Source: Ctenosaura bakeri (lineage: Eukaryota > Chordata > Lepidosauria > Squamata > Iguanidae). Taken from it: a DNA stretch of 64,000 nucleotides. Each line of letters opens with the position of its first letter. The stretch's first letter is position 1. This document shows positions 1 through 10,150 of the stretch, piece by piece. The stretch lies in the NCBI GenBank assembly GCA_948474755.1, contig CAOLHI010000057.1, forward strand, positions 620,001-684,000, written 5' to 3'. The position numbers and the translations under genes were made by a program. Under the pieces are notes generated by a model. It ran no database searches. It was not told the origin of the DNA and worked only from the letters and a program-made list of their open reading frames with translations.

Positions 1-540
1 ATCATAATTGAAAGTATATCATAATTAAAAATAGACTGGGTAGACCTGCCGGAAGAGATAAGTCTTTAGCGCTTTTTAAAATTCAGACAGTATATTTTGC
101 TGTCAAATCTCTTCCAGTGGGCCATTCCACAGTCTTGAAGTGGCCAACGAGAAGGTCCTCTGAGTGACTGTTGCCAATATAGTTTTAGACACTTTAAATA
201 AATGGCCCCCAGAGGGCCTGAGTATATGGGATGGATTGTAGGGGAGCAGGTGATCCTGTAGGTAACTTAGATCCAAACCATGTAGGACTTTAAAGGTAAT
301 AACCAAGACTTTGTATTTTGCCCAGAAACTAATTGGCAGCCAGTGGAGTGATTTTCACATTAGTGTAATATGTTCACTCCTCTATGTACCTGTTATCAAT
401 CTGGCTGCCATATTTTGGACCAGTTGGAGTTTCCAAACTTGGTACAAAGGTAGCCCAGTGTACAGCGCATTGCAGTTTTAAAGGTGCACTCCCCTGAAAC
501 AAGCCATAAAATATTACCAGGCCAAAACACATTGGGCTAA
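1..540 (-). mobile_element. L2-like LINE, 3' portion of reverse-transcriptase ORF
   Basis: Read on the minus strand, 540 to 1 resembles the C-terminal part of an L2/CR1-group LINE ORF2. An open stretch at 306-103 contains GLDLSYLQDHLLPY, then a run of basic residues, then FSLATSRLWNG. The pattern 'GLxPxYLxxLLxPY ... R.FS.A.PRLWN' is typical of the region downstream of the RT domain in this LINE group. The nucleotides just upstream (minus strand) encode the usual 'W-L-P-I' lead-in in decayed form. The element is truncated by the window edge and carries many substitutions, so it is a fossil. The clade is assigned from recalled family patterns and is less certain than the LINE call itself. Confidence 0.6.
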
Positions 541-1190
541 TTACTAAACAACAACATATTTTTCAACACCTTGGGCCTTTGTTTTTTCTCTCCATCCCCA
601 ATACAAAGAAATCGCCAGGTTCACTGGAGAAGACACTTTGGCTGACATCCTGCATCAAACGCATAGTTACAGTATTTTAGCTAGGCTTTTATTCCCTATC
701 GGACGCTGGAAAAGTGAGTCAGCCATGCAGAACAATGGAAGTCTGTGCTGCTGCTGAGCAGGGTGCTGTACAGTGATGTGAACAGCTCCTTCCTGCCAGC
801 AGCCAGTCAGTAATGCTGAGATGAAGAGCTGTGACAAGTCTCCAGAGGGGTCCCTGCTTCTGCTCCTTGTACCGTCACTTACTAGTGGGATGGAGCTAGT
901 CACATCTTTCGACAGTGCTCCGCTCACCAGCAGTACAGGACTCCATTGCTCAGGGTGGCTACTGACTTTTCAGATGGGTTTCAGAGTCATTTGCAGTCAT
1001 GTCAATAGTGCCTCAGTCACAGATGAGAATACAAATCAGTTATGATATCCCAAGTATAATTTAGGCTGTTGTACCTGACTAACAGGGTACCAGCCTTTAT
1101 TTATTTTTTTTCTGGTAGTACATTCGAGAAAGGCAAAAAGTTCTTGCTTTCCACGTTTGCTTTCTTGAAGCCAAAATTCATGCTAGAGTG
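541..1190. other. UNC5D intron, no recognised feature
   Basis: Unique-looking intronic sequence. Part of 660-1050 has the base composition and short open frames of an old repeat, but I could not assign it to a family. Confidence 0.4.
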
Positions 1191-1298
1191 ATGGTTCTCA
1201 GCCTTTGGACTTCTAGATGTTTTGGAGTCAAGCTTCCATAGTTTCAGAGAGAATGCTCAATGGCAAGAGTTTTAGGGAAGCCAAAGGCTGAGAACCAT
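1191..1298. mobile_element. Short MITE with perfect 18-bp terminal inverted repeats
   Basis: The left end ATGGTTCTCAGCCTTTGG (1191-1208) is the exact reverse complement of the right end (1281-1298). The interior is also weakly palindromic. This structure is typical of the abundant non-autonomous DNA transposons of reptiles whose arms read 'ggttctcaacctttggg'. A clean target duplication is not visible, so the superfamily is left open (hAT is plausible). Confidence 0.7.
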
Positions 1299-2180
1299 TG
1301 TGATACAGCAAGGAACTATGGAAATAGCCCCAAAGAATAGTGTCTCTTCCATGCCTAGGAGATTAATCAAAATTTTCATCTTATATATTGCAAAGTGCTG
1401 CCCCACAGAATATTGCCTAGAACATTATTTCAGCTTCTCAATAGTTCAGCTTCTCTTTGTTCTGTGGGAAAACAAGATTTTTGTTTTGTTTTGATCAGTT
1501 GTTCATATGCATCTTTGTAGAGTCGCTGAAGCAGAGGTTATTAAGCTGCAGAGAACATCTGAGTACTAAATTTTAAAGAACATTTCTGTCACTACCCAAA
1601 GAGTTTTCTTGTTGTTGTTCAGGGTTAGACATTCTTTAAGAATCAAAACAAATATAGATAGAAAAATCATGAGGAATATTTTGCTGGCAAAATGAGCTAC
1701 AAGGGCAGAGCTAGTACCATGACAGAAGAATGCTTTTTTTTTTTATTGCTTTGTTAGTGCATCTGAAAAAGTGGGCTGAAATCTATGAAAACTCATGCTT
1801 TTCTTTACATGTGCAGGTGTCCTTTCTTGGGTGCTGCAGAAGTTGGCATTACTCTGCACAACCCAAACCTTTGCCCCACTCAGACTTACTGAAAGCCTCT
1901 GAAGCCTCCCCGCATGACAGCCATCTCATGCTTTGTGGTAAGGAGGCAGGCTCACAGAAGTCACTGGCTATGTATCCTTAGCCAGATGTGAAATGATGAC
2001 ATCAGCACTGAATCCTTCAGGGGCTTCTGCACTTCTGTAATCGTTTCACCTCTGGCTAAGAGCATGCAGCAGGCAATGGCCACCTGTGGCTGGAGGATCA
2101 ACAGCTTTCAATGGGTTCAGGTGGTGGAACTCTATGGTTCAACCTAGCATATACGTCCTACACTATACTGAGTGATATAG
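1299..2180. other. UNC5D intron, no recognised feature
   Basis: A-T-rich intronic sequence. I see no exon with conserved splice sites, no RNA gene and no clear repeat. Confidence 0.4.
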
Positions 2181-2381
2181 GGCCATTTCTGCACTAGCCT
2201 GTTATAGTGCTCTTATTCCACTTTCAATGTCCTATGGAATCCTGGGGTTTGTAGTTTACTGGGGCCAAAGAGCTGTCTGGCTGAGAATTCTAAATGCCCC
2301 TCCCTAAACTGCAAACCCAGGATTCCATAGGATGTTGGAAGTGGAATAAAAGCACTATAACAGGCTAGTGTGGAAATGGCC
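2181..2381. mobile_element. Palindromic MITE, GGCCATTTC family (copy 1)
   Basis: The element starts GGCCATTTCTGCACTAG and ends with the near reverse complement CTAGTGTGGAAATGGCC. The two arms stay complementary almost to the centre, so the whole 201 bp can fold as one hairpin. It is flanked by a 3-bp duplication, TAG at 2178-2180 and TAG at 2382-2384. It has no coding capacity. At least seven relatives lie in this window. A 3-bp duplication fits the PIF/Harbinger superfamily, although the usual TWA target preference is not obvious here, so the superfamily is an inference. Confidence 0.85.
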
Positions 2382-5241
2382 TAGGATTGCAGCTTCAATC
2401 TTAAAGGTGTAGCTAGATTCCTCCCTCTCCTTCCCCCTTCCTGTTTTTTTTCATTTCAAGAGCAATATTTTAAGTAGGGAGGGATGAGTAAGAATTTAAT
2501 TTTAGTTCAGTTTTCACACATTAATTAGTAAGAGTAGCTCTTATTATAACAGATGGAAAAATATGAGATCTGAAAAAGCTGTATGTGGGAGGAATCAAAC
2601 CTGATGGATTCATCCATCTGAATTCAGGGTTTTGAATCCTTTCCTTTTACAATTCTGGATTTTGTACTTATTGAATATGACCAATGCATGTAGGGATGAA
2701 TTTGATTTCAGTTGATTTTTAAAAGAATTTACCAACATTTCCAAACATCTTCATTTACAAAATAGGAAAAAAAAAACTTTAAGAGAAAGCAAAACCAACA
2801 GATTTCTGGATTCCCTAAAACAAGCCATAAATTAGGACATGCTTTTTAGAGATGATGTGTTGGATCCAGGGTTTTGTGAATGTCTGGATCCAGGCTTTTG
2901 TGAATGTCTATGATTGAAACCAAGATCCATTAAGGCAGAAATGGGCAACAGCCAGGAGTTGGGAGGGGGGGAATGCTACCCGTCCATGAGACTTTGGAGA
3001 TCTGCCACCTAACTGAGCCTTGCTGTACCCACACCTCATTTTTAAAAAACTTGCTGTTGTTGTTGTTGAAAATTCTCTTTCAGTTCCATTAAGGGGTATA
3101 AGTGTAATTTCAGCGTGTTTTTCTATCCCCCTGCTTCCAGTTGATTTCCCCCTTGACATCCTATTTGGTAATTACAGCGTTATAAGTCTGCCTGATATCA
3201 TCACAGTTCAGTTTTATGACTATTGCACACACTGTGACCAGACATTCCCCAAACCTCCTTTTTTTCAGCAGTGTAGCTGCCCTCCCCCTAACAGAACCCT
3301 TTCTGTGGTGCCAGAGAGCAGAAGGATGAGCAGAGAGACATCCACATCTGTGATGCCAGAAAGCAGAGATGCTCTGCATCAGGTATCTCCAGAGACCTCA
3401 GAAGAGAGCTGGCACATTTTGCCCCACACACTGGCAACCTGGAAATGGCCATGTTGTGGGAGGGGAACCATTGTGCTATTTTTGGTAGTTATGTCTCCTG
3501 ATTTAGGATCTCATTCCCTATTTCACAAACGGCTTCTCCTTGGCCCTTTGGAATGGAGCGGGGGGGGGGTTAAAACATGGGGGCTACTGGGGAGAGTCTG
3601 AGTTCCTTAAAATGTTCTTGGAGAACTACATGCAGCCCACAGACTACATTTTCTCTGCCCCTGCATTAGAGGATTATGTCATTAGAAAGGGGAAAGGTCA
3701 TTATAAATGATTATTCCCCGCCGCCGCCACCACCACAGACTTATCATGCTATTCCCAGTCCTCTTGCAGGAGTTAAAATGTGGTACAGTAGGAAGGGCAT
3801 CTCTTTTGCTGGCAGGCTAATTCCATGAGATGGCAAATCAGCCAAGGATCTCATCCTGAAAATCCTAAAATGCAGCCATTCACTAGCCTGATCTGGAAGT
3901 AAAAGCTCTCATTCCTATTTTATAAAATCTTCATTGAAGGATGGATCTCTGCTTTGTGAACAATATTTACTTATTGATTGGCTCAACCCTGTCATCAGGA
4001 AGTGAAGATATGATATTTTTGATAGGAATGATATGGTAACAGCTCTGATTACTTTCAGAAACAGTTTTGGTCCTCCTATGAAGCTTGTAAAGTACCTTTA
4101 TCATCCAGGCTTCTTTGTTGCACCTGAGACAGCCTGTCTCTTTCCTTGTGAAAAGAAGCAATAGAATAAATGTCCATGTTAATTATTCTTCTTCCACTGT
4201 GCTGCTGCTTGCATGAAGCCAAGACCTTCAAAATCTTAGGATATGCATCTATAAATTACCACTTCAAACGAACTGCATAATGGAACACTGGATGGAATTA
4301 GATGCTACCTTTACCCAAATATAGTCCTCTAAGAAAGAAGTGCTGTCCCTTCCCATCAACCAGGAGCAACACTTCCATGTATGGTAGTCTTAACTGTCTA
4401 TGTTTATCTTGAAGGCCTAGGTAGATAAATTCAGTGCCCTCGTATCCACAGTTCCTAGATTTTTTATCAGAAACATTTTCTGCTCAGTCTGGTTCTTCAC
4501 ATATTGAAATTTTCATACCTCTTTTTAAAAGATTATTGTGTTCCTGTTTGGATGTCCAGTGAAGACAAGATTGGCATGCTGGGTATGCAGGAATAGAAGG
4601 GGTACTGTCACTTTCCAACATACAGGGGGGAAAAAATGTCTCAAAGTCAAGGTGCTCTCTCATCCAAGTCATGCTTATTTCCTTCCATAGGCTAGAAGAA
4701 AGTGTTCATTGTACAACTGAGGTTTGTGATAACCTCAGCTTCACAGTGTTTATAAAGTGGTAGAATTTCCTCTTGATGAGTTAATGGTTTTAATTTCCCA
4801 AGATTTTGAAGGTGGCTGTATGTAAATATAACTGTACATATGCATGCTAATACCAGTTCAATAGCCTTACTTAGATGATTATCCCCAGAAGAAATAACAT
4901 AAGTCAATCTACCAAGAGGAATAATCTCTTAATAACATAGTGTAAGGATAATGTGCATTCAAAAAACAAAATAAAGCTGTCTGGATTACATAATCCATGC
5001 TGGGTAGCTTTGTGTTGTGGGAGAAACCAACAAATATAAAAGCATCCCAAATATCTGGACTACGAGGGTCAACAGTAGTGAATCAACATAAGTATGTGGT
5101 TCATTCATACATACATGTTCATGTGCAATAGCTCACTACTCAGTGATGATGAGTAACAGCTGAACATGTAAACTGCCTCCACTGAAACGTATTGTGTTTA
5201 AGATGATGCCGTGTTTGCAGAACAGTGTCCTGGGACACATT
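2382..5241. other. UNC5D intron, no recognised gene
   Basis: About 2.9 kb of intron. It includes a duplicated 'tggatccagg.ttttgtgaatgtc' phrase at 2860-2910 and a G run at 3561. A 193-codon open frame at 3020-3601 has no recognisable domain. No conserved exon is apparent. Confidence 0.4.
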
Positions 5242-5661
5242 GGCCCTTTCTGCATGGCATTTGCCATGCGAAAGGGCGCCTGGAGCATCATGCGATTGTG
5301 AGGAGCAATCTGCACGATGCACTCACAATCATGCGATGCTCCAGTGGCTGGCAGGCGCCGATCGTGCATCTTTTCATTTTCGTCTGGAAGCTGAAAATGG
5401 TGCGCAATCACACATTGCTCCCGGGCCCCGCACACACTTACCTGGTGTGCAGAGCCTCCGGAGCCACACTGGTCACACTTCCTGCCCCAGTGCAGCCTCG
5501 GAAACCCCCACAGTGCATTGTGGAAGGAAGAGGTGGGGCTCTCGCGTGAGTAGGCAGCTTGTGCAGAGCTGAAGCAGCAGGGACGCAAGAGCCTCTCACC
5601 AGAGGCTGCTTGCATGATCCCCGCACCCCAGAGCCAGAAAAGGTAAGGTGCGGAAAGGGCC
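5242..5661. mobile_element. Long CpG-type MITE, GGCCCTTTC family (copy 1)
   Basis: The element begins GGCCCTTTCTGCA and ends TGCGGAAAGGGCC. The flanks ATT (5239-5241) and ATA (5662-5664) fit a mutated 3-bp duplication. Just inside the left end is a strong hairpin (GCATGGCA, TT, TGCCATGC). The interior is GC-rich with no transposase. Minus-strand positions 5436-5444 read CAG|GTAAGT, a perfect splice donor consensus, and AAAG|GTAAGG occurs on the + strand near the right end. Copies at 7376, 9121 and 48225 have the same architecture. The open frames found here are by-products of CpG richness. Confidence 0.85.
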
Positions 5662-6449
5662 ATAGTCTTGGAAAAATTAATTTCTCAGCTACAACTCCCA
5701 GATACCACTAGCCACTATGGCCAGAATCTGGAAAAGGGTATTTGAATAGTACTTTTTTCCGGAGTTCCTGCAAACAGTTAACTCCAACAAGCCTTACGAA
5801 TTATGTAATTGTGGGCTGTATGTAAATATAACTATGCATACGCAGTCTGGTTCATTAGCCTTACTTGGATTATTATGCCCACAGGAAGTAACACAAGTCA
5901 ATTTGTCAAGATGCACAATCTCTTAATGATAGAGTCTGAGAATAATGTACATTTAAAAAGCAGTTTGTTCCACCAGGGCCCTTGCAAATAAATGTCCTGA
6001 ACATTTCCATAAATCATGCAGATTACATTTTAGCAGAATCAGAACTGGAAACTGAAGAAAGACAACTAAAAACCCGGAGTCTCATTTTGAAGCCAAAACA
6101 CTACAAATTCCTATAGAAAGGCAAACTTTGTAATTTTCTTTCACCTTGTGGTCCAGATTAACATTATTTACTAATCATGATTTGTTACTAAAAAAATGAT
6201 CATTTTAGAGCCCTTTGCTTTTTAAATTAGGTTACAGATATATGAGAACACAAGAGAATGTAAGAATTCCCCTTCTGGATCAGATTAAGGATTTAGCCAA
6301 AGCTCTGTTATCATGGTGAACAACCAGATGCTTTTAGAAAGTCCACAAGCAGGCCATGAGCCCAGTACCAATCTTGTCTTTCCCAGCTGCTGGTATCTGA
6401 AGTTACATTGCCTTCAATACTAAAGGAAATATATAACCATCATGACAAG
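5662..6449. other. UNC5D intron, no recognised feature
   Basis: Ordinary A-T-rich intron. The phrase 'ctgtatgtaaatataactatgcata' at 5816 also occurs at 4817, so 4700-4960 and 5790-5970 are probably related old repeats of unknown family. Confidence 0.45.
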
Positions 6450-6610
6450 CAAGCAATGTCATGCAGTAGTTAGGAATGCTGCATTGGGACTTGAGTTCAA
6501 TTTCAAATCCCCACTGAACCCTGAAGCTTATTGGGTGACCATGGACCAGTCATCCTTTCTCACAGCCTGACATTACAGTATTATTATGAGGATAAAGGCT
6601 GAAATCCCTT
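6450..6610 (+). mobile_element. tRNA-derived SINE (degenerate)
   Basis: The sequence from about 6465 contains a decayed tRNA-like A box ('gcagtagttaggaatg'). A B-box-like GTTCAATTTCAAATCCCCAC follows at about 6494. The conserved SINE body then runs through 'attgggtgacc..ggaccagtca' and 'tattatgaggataaa'. This matches the widespread reptilian tRNA-SINE body. Divergence is high, so it is an old copy with no function inferred. Confidence 0.7.
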
Positions 6611-6699
6611 CGTTAGTCCCAACTACGAGAGACCCATTGAGACAAAACAGACATCCTGTTGGTCATCAGTAAAGCTAAACTAGGATTGGGATTCCAACC

Positions 6700-7060
6700 T
6701 TTTTTCATTCCCTCTGAAAGGCTCCTATCAAGCATGGTAGTGCTGTTGGATTCAGCATTGCTCCTGTAAGGCCATGTGGCTGCTGTGGCCAGGAGTAGCT
6801 TTGCCTGGCATCAGTTGATGTACAGCTGTACCACTTCCAAAGGAAGGTGGAATTAGTCACATATAGCTCATGATTTCATTTCACTCCCAGTTAGACTACT
6901 ACAATGCATTCTATGTAGAGACTGTCTTAGGAAGTTTCAGAAGCTATAGATAGCACATAATGCAGTAGCTGGGACCTGCTGTAGAGGCCACATATCACCT
7001 GCCTTATATCAACTACTCTGCCTTCTAGTTTTTCTTCTGTAGTCAATTCATGATTCTGGA
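6700..7060 (+). mobile_element. L2-like LINE fragment, reverse-transcriptase palm/thumb region
   Basis: In the + strand around 6880-6960 the translation contains SQLDYYNAFYV, the decayed form of the 'S.LDYCNALY.G' motif found in L2-group LINEs. It is preceded by a 'ccaggcatcagttg' type block. Multiple stops and frameshifts make it non-coding. It is from the same general family as the fragment at 1-540 but in the opposite orientation. Confidence 0.55.
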
Positions 7061-7375
7061 TTTGACCAACAAAGCACTACACAGAATGGTACTTCTTGAG
7101 TATGCTCAGAAGTTGAGTGGACATCTTTGTATATGTGCCTGCCTCCATTTTGATTACTGTCTCTATACACAGGCAGGGACTTCTTTGCAGACTGAATCAG
7201 TGGTGGGATTGTTGGGGCTGGTGAGTGTCAATGATAATTGGATCTACAGGCAAATGTGTCATCCCAGGGTAAAATGGTGCTCCACTTTTATGAATGAGGT
7301 GGTTGTCTCCTCTTTTTTGAATCTCTCTCTCTGCCAAATTTCATCATCAACCTACCTACAAGATATCTAGTCAGA

Positions 7376-8056
7376 GGCCCTTTTCGCACGGGCCTTTTCT
7401 CGCGCAACAGCCCCGTGAGCCTCGCGGGAGTGGGAGCATCGCTCCGCACTACGCACTCCCACTTCCGCCGGGCTCACGGGGCTGAAGCGGCACAAGCACG
7501 GGTTTTTTGATTTTCGCTTTGAAGCGAAAATCACCCACGCTCGCGCAACGCTCCCGGCGCCCGCGCGCACTTACCTCTCGTACGGAGCGTCGGGAGCCGG
7601 CCGGGTCGCGCTTCCTTCCCTCCGCCCCTGCGGAAGGAAGGGACGGGGCAGGGCGCTAGCGCGACGGATGCAACACGTCCTGCTTTGCGTGTGCGCGTGG
7701 GGGGCGGATGCGACAAGCGCCTTTCTCGCGCACGCGCGGGGGGGTGGACGCGACAAGCGCCTTTCTCGCGCGCGGGGGGATGGAGGGGACAAGTGCCTTT
7801 CTCGTGCGCGCGGGGGGGATGGAGGGGACAGGCTCCTTTCTCGCGCACACGGGGGGGATGGAGGGGACAGGCTCCTTTTTCGTGCGCATGGGGGGTGAAT
7901 GGACGGACGCGCGAGCCGCCTCCGGGAGGCTGCTGCTTCCCCGCTCGTTCCTTCGCCTGCGGAAGGAAGGAGGGGGAAGCGGCAGCCTCCCGGAGAAGGC
8001 TTCTTGTGCAAGCCGCCCTCCTCCGTCGCGCGAGCGCCGGCGCTGCGAAAAGGGCC
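7376..8056. mobile_element. Long CpG-type MITE with internal minisatellite (copy 2)
   Basis: Ends are GGCCCTTTTCGCA and TGCGAAAAGGGCC, an exact 13-bp inverted repeat, flanked by a perfect 3-bp duplication AGA (7373-7375, 8057-8059). It shares internal blocks with the copies at 5242, 9121 and 48225: the hairpin ATTTTCGCTT/AAGCGAAAAT near 7510-7532, the CGCACTTACCT donor block at 7567-7577, and a cytosine-rich exon-like stretch. Unlike them it is extremely CpG-rich and keeps intact termini, which indicates a young insertion or a methylation-free one. It adds a five-unit tandem array at 7700-7900. The right end lies 97 bp before the UNC5D terminal exon. Long open frames in several phases are composition artefacts. 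Confidence 0.9.
7700..7900. repeat. GC-rich minisatellite inside MITE copy 2
   Basis: About five imperfect tandem units of roughly 40-44 bp, each containing 'gacaag(c/t)gcctttctcg' or 'gacaggctcctttctcg' followed by a CG-alternating run and a G run. The units are in phase with each other but not with a reading frame. Later units have diverged in the same way (gacaggctcc), which suggests stepwise expansion from one end. Confidence 0.85.
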
Positions 8057-8152
8057 AGAATCTTGAATATATCACTGTATCTCTTTATGTAGTATTGACA
8101 GTAGAAATTCCCTTGCCTAACTCCTTTGCTTTTATCTCTCTCCTTCTTTTAG

Positions 8153-8357
8153 GAATTTATCTTACTTTGCTACTCAGCGCAGTCCATCTGCTGTCATTTT
8201 GGACTTATGGGAAGCCAGGCATCAGCATGATGGTGACTTAGACTCTCTAGCCTGTGCTTTGGAAGAGATAGGAAGGACACAACCCAAAATCTCGGACCTC
8301 ACAGAAACTCAGATCGAGGAATCCAACTTCAGCTACAGCAGACAAAATGGACTTTAG
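8153..8357 (+). CDS. UNC5D: UNC5D netrin receptor, terminal coding exon (partial gene)
   Basis: The pyrimidine-rich tract 'tctctctccttcttttag' ends at 8152, giving a strong splice acceptor. The exon starts in phase 1 (one base completes a split codon), then 67 codons run to TAG at 8355-8357. The peptide reads [38 protein letters not shown] and ends SYSRQNGL. This is the C-terminal part of the UNC5-family death domain, and the SRQNGL tail is the one I recognise from UNC5D rather than UNC5A/B/C. UNC5D is a single-pass netrin receptor (Ig, thrombospondin, ZU5 and death domains) used in repulsive axon guidance and dependence-receptor apoptosis. The death domain lies in the cytosol. The preceding exon, which should carry the first half of the death domain, is not found in 1-8152 and must lie upstream. 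Confidence 0.92.
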
Positions 8358-8720
8358 TTGTCACTTTCCTTTTGAAGAACTGAGGCCCAAGTTCAGCTTT
8401 GTACTTGATGAAATTCCTGTTGGCAGGGAAGAAACTACAAACCATGCTATGATTTCATGATCATACACATGCATACACACAGACAAACAAACACGCACAT
8501 CCACACACACAAACTTAACTCGTGCTGTATTTCATGCAGTGGCTCACTCCTTCATGCCATCAAAGCAATCTCCATTCAGAGGAAGATAATAATCTGCTAA
8601 ACTACAAAGAAAACGTAAGCCTCTCTGTGAGAGGAGGAAAATATTGTCTCCCTATGCTGACGATTGAATTTGCTCTTTGGGTACATCCTTATGGCATAAA
8701 ATGTTTCGGAATAAATTCTA
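8358..8720 (+). other. UNC5D: Probable UNC5D 3' UTR (proximal)
   Basis: Sequence directly after the UNC5D stop codon. It contains a CA-rich stretch at 8460-8515 and an AATAAA hexamer at 8710-8715, the first plausible polyadenylation signal. Another AATAAA at 9617-9622 would give a longer UTR that includes a MITE. The true end is inferred, not seen. Confidence 0.6.
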
Positions 8721-9120
8721 CTGTATTCAGGAGAGGAAAGTGAATGAATATTCAAAGATGCCTGCACTTATCTAAAATCTGGACATTTCTGTGTCTTAGA
8801 CTGTTCACTTGGTTGTTCTCTGTTGTTCTATGATTTATGGTTTAGTTTGTAACTCAAGCTGAGGATGTGGCCCTGTAAAGGGCACAGCTAAGAAGGCACT
8901 ACTGCTGCAGGGGCAGGAGGGAGAGAAAAATATATATATAATTTTCTGAAAGATGATTAATGGTTCAAGTTGGAAGAATCTGGAGCTGAGGCAAAGTTTC
9001 TGGGAAGTCCTATTCCTAGATATTTCTTATAGTCTTAACAAATATGACACTATGCAGAATTTTCTGCAGATATTCTACAGGATTTTGGATGTACTTGGTG
9101 GCTTCCATTTTCTTCACTTA
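8721..9120. other. UNC5D downstream region, nothing recognised
   Basis: May be distal 3' UTR or intergenic. There is a short TA run near 8930 and no recognised repeat. Confidence 0.4.
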
Positions 9121-9541
9121 GGCCCTTTCCACATGGCATTTGCCATGCGAAAGGGTACCTAGAGCATCGCACGATTGCGAGGAGTGATCTGCACCATGCA
9201 CTCACAATTGTGCGATGCTCCAGGGGCCAACAGGCACCGATCACACACCTTTTCATTTTTGGCTGGAAGCCTAAAATGGTGCATGATCACACATTGCTCC
9301 CGGGCCCCACGCGCACTTACCTGATGTGCGGAACCTCCAGAGCCACACCGGTCTCACTTCTTGCCCCAGCACAGCCTGGGAAACTCCCAGGCTGCACTGT
9401 GGAAGGAAGAGGTGGGGCTCTCGCACAAGCAGGCAGCTCGTGCGGAGCCGAAGGACCCCGGATGCGAGAGCCTCTCGCCGGAGGCTGTTTGCACGATCCC
9501 TGCACCCCAGCGCTGGAAAAAGATAAGGAGCGGAAGGGGCC
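9121..9541. mobile_element. Long CpG-type MITE (copy 3)
   Basis: Starts GGCCCTTTCCACA and ends GCGGAAGGGGCC, collinear with the copy at 5242 over its whole length. It has the same left subterminal hairpin (TGGCA, TT, TGCCA) and the same minus-strand splice donor CAG|GTAAGT at 9315-9323. Flanks TTA and TCA fit a 3-bp duplication with one mutation. CpGs are partly decayed to TpG/CpA, so it is older than the copy at 7376. Confidence 0.85.
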
Positions 9542-9969
9542 TCAGTGTCCATGAATGGGGACATATGAAGCATAGGTATGTTAGTAAAATGGCAGCCAGG
9601 TGGAAAATGCAGCAAAAATAAAACAATTTAGGAAAAAGAAGCTCTGCTACTGCCACTGTTAGAAGTGGTCTTCACTCCTGGAAAAGTTTTGGAGAATTTC
9701 TCCACCTCATGGAAGTGTTTCCTTAGTTCCTCTCCCCACAAATAGAAAAGAAGGTTTTGAGAAGGCATCTGTGCAAAACTCTATTGGTGATGAAGCTGAT
9801 TTTCTTTTAAAAAATAAAGCATGGTTCAAGGAAATGGGAGGACAGATATATGAACTGGAGATCAAATCCAATATTTCATTACACAATATTAGCATTATTA
9901 TAACTGTTGTCAAAATATCTAGATAAATTAGCATTCCTATTAAAACACACATAGAATGAACCAAATCTA
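9542..9969. other. Intergenic, nothing recognised
   Basis: A-T-rich sequence with AATAAA hexamers at 9617 and about 9814. No exon or repeat was identified. Confidence 0.4.
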
Positions 9970-10150
9970 GGCCATTTCCACACTACTCTGTTATAGTACT
10001 ATTATTCCACTTTCAACATTTTGTTGAATTCTGAGGTTTGTAGTTTACTGAGAATTCTAAATGCCCCTCCCTAAACTGCAAACCCCAGGATTCCGTAGGA
10101 TATTGAAAGTGGAATAATAGCACTATAAGAGTGTAGTTGCAGAAATGGCC
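9970..10150. mobile_element. Palindromic MITE, GGCCATTTC family (copy 2)
   Basis: 181-bp hairpin element starting GGCCATTTCCACACTA and ending GCAGAAATGGCC. Perfect 3-bp duplication CTA at 9967-9969 and 10151-10153. The arms contain the family's conserved 'attccactttcaac' and 'tgcaaaccccaggattcc' blocks. Confidence 0.88.

Noticed and set aside
3020..3601. 193-codon open frame on the + strand in the UNC5D intron
   Set aside because: No domain, low-complexity ends, no splice context or conservation evidence. A frame of this length is expected by chance in 64 kb.
5136..5663. Open frames in the MITE at 5242 and its sisters (9210-9656, 48118-48662)
   Set aside because: Collinear copies have the frames disrupted differently and no known domain is present. 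They result from GC-rich transposon sequence.
1..8152. Penultimate UNC5D exon
   Set aside because: I looked for the first half of the death domain (the 'DW..LA' segment) on the + strand with splice sites and found nothing.
7531..8241. Several overlapping open frames of 105-177 codons on both strands
   Set aside because: All lie in the CpG-rich MITE and its minisatellite, where stop codons are rare. The peptides are repeats of Arg, Gly and Pro. Only the last part of one runs, in the wrong frame, into the UNC5D exon.
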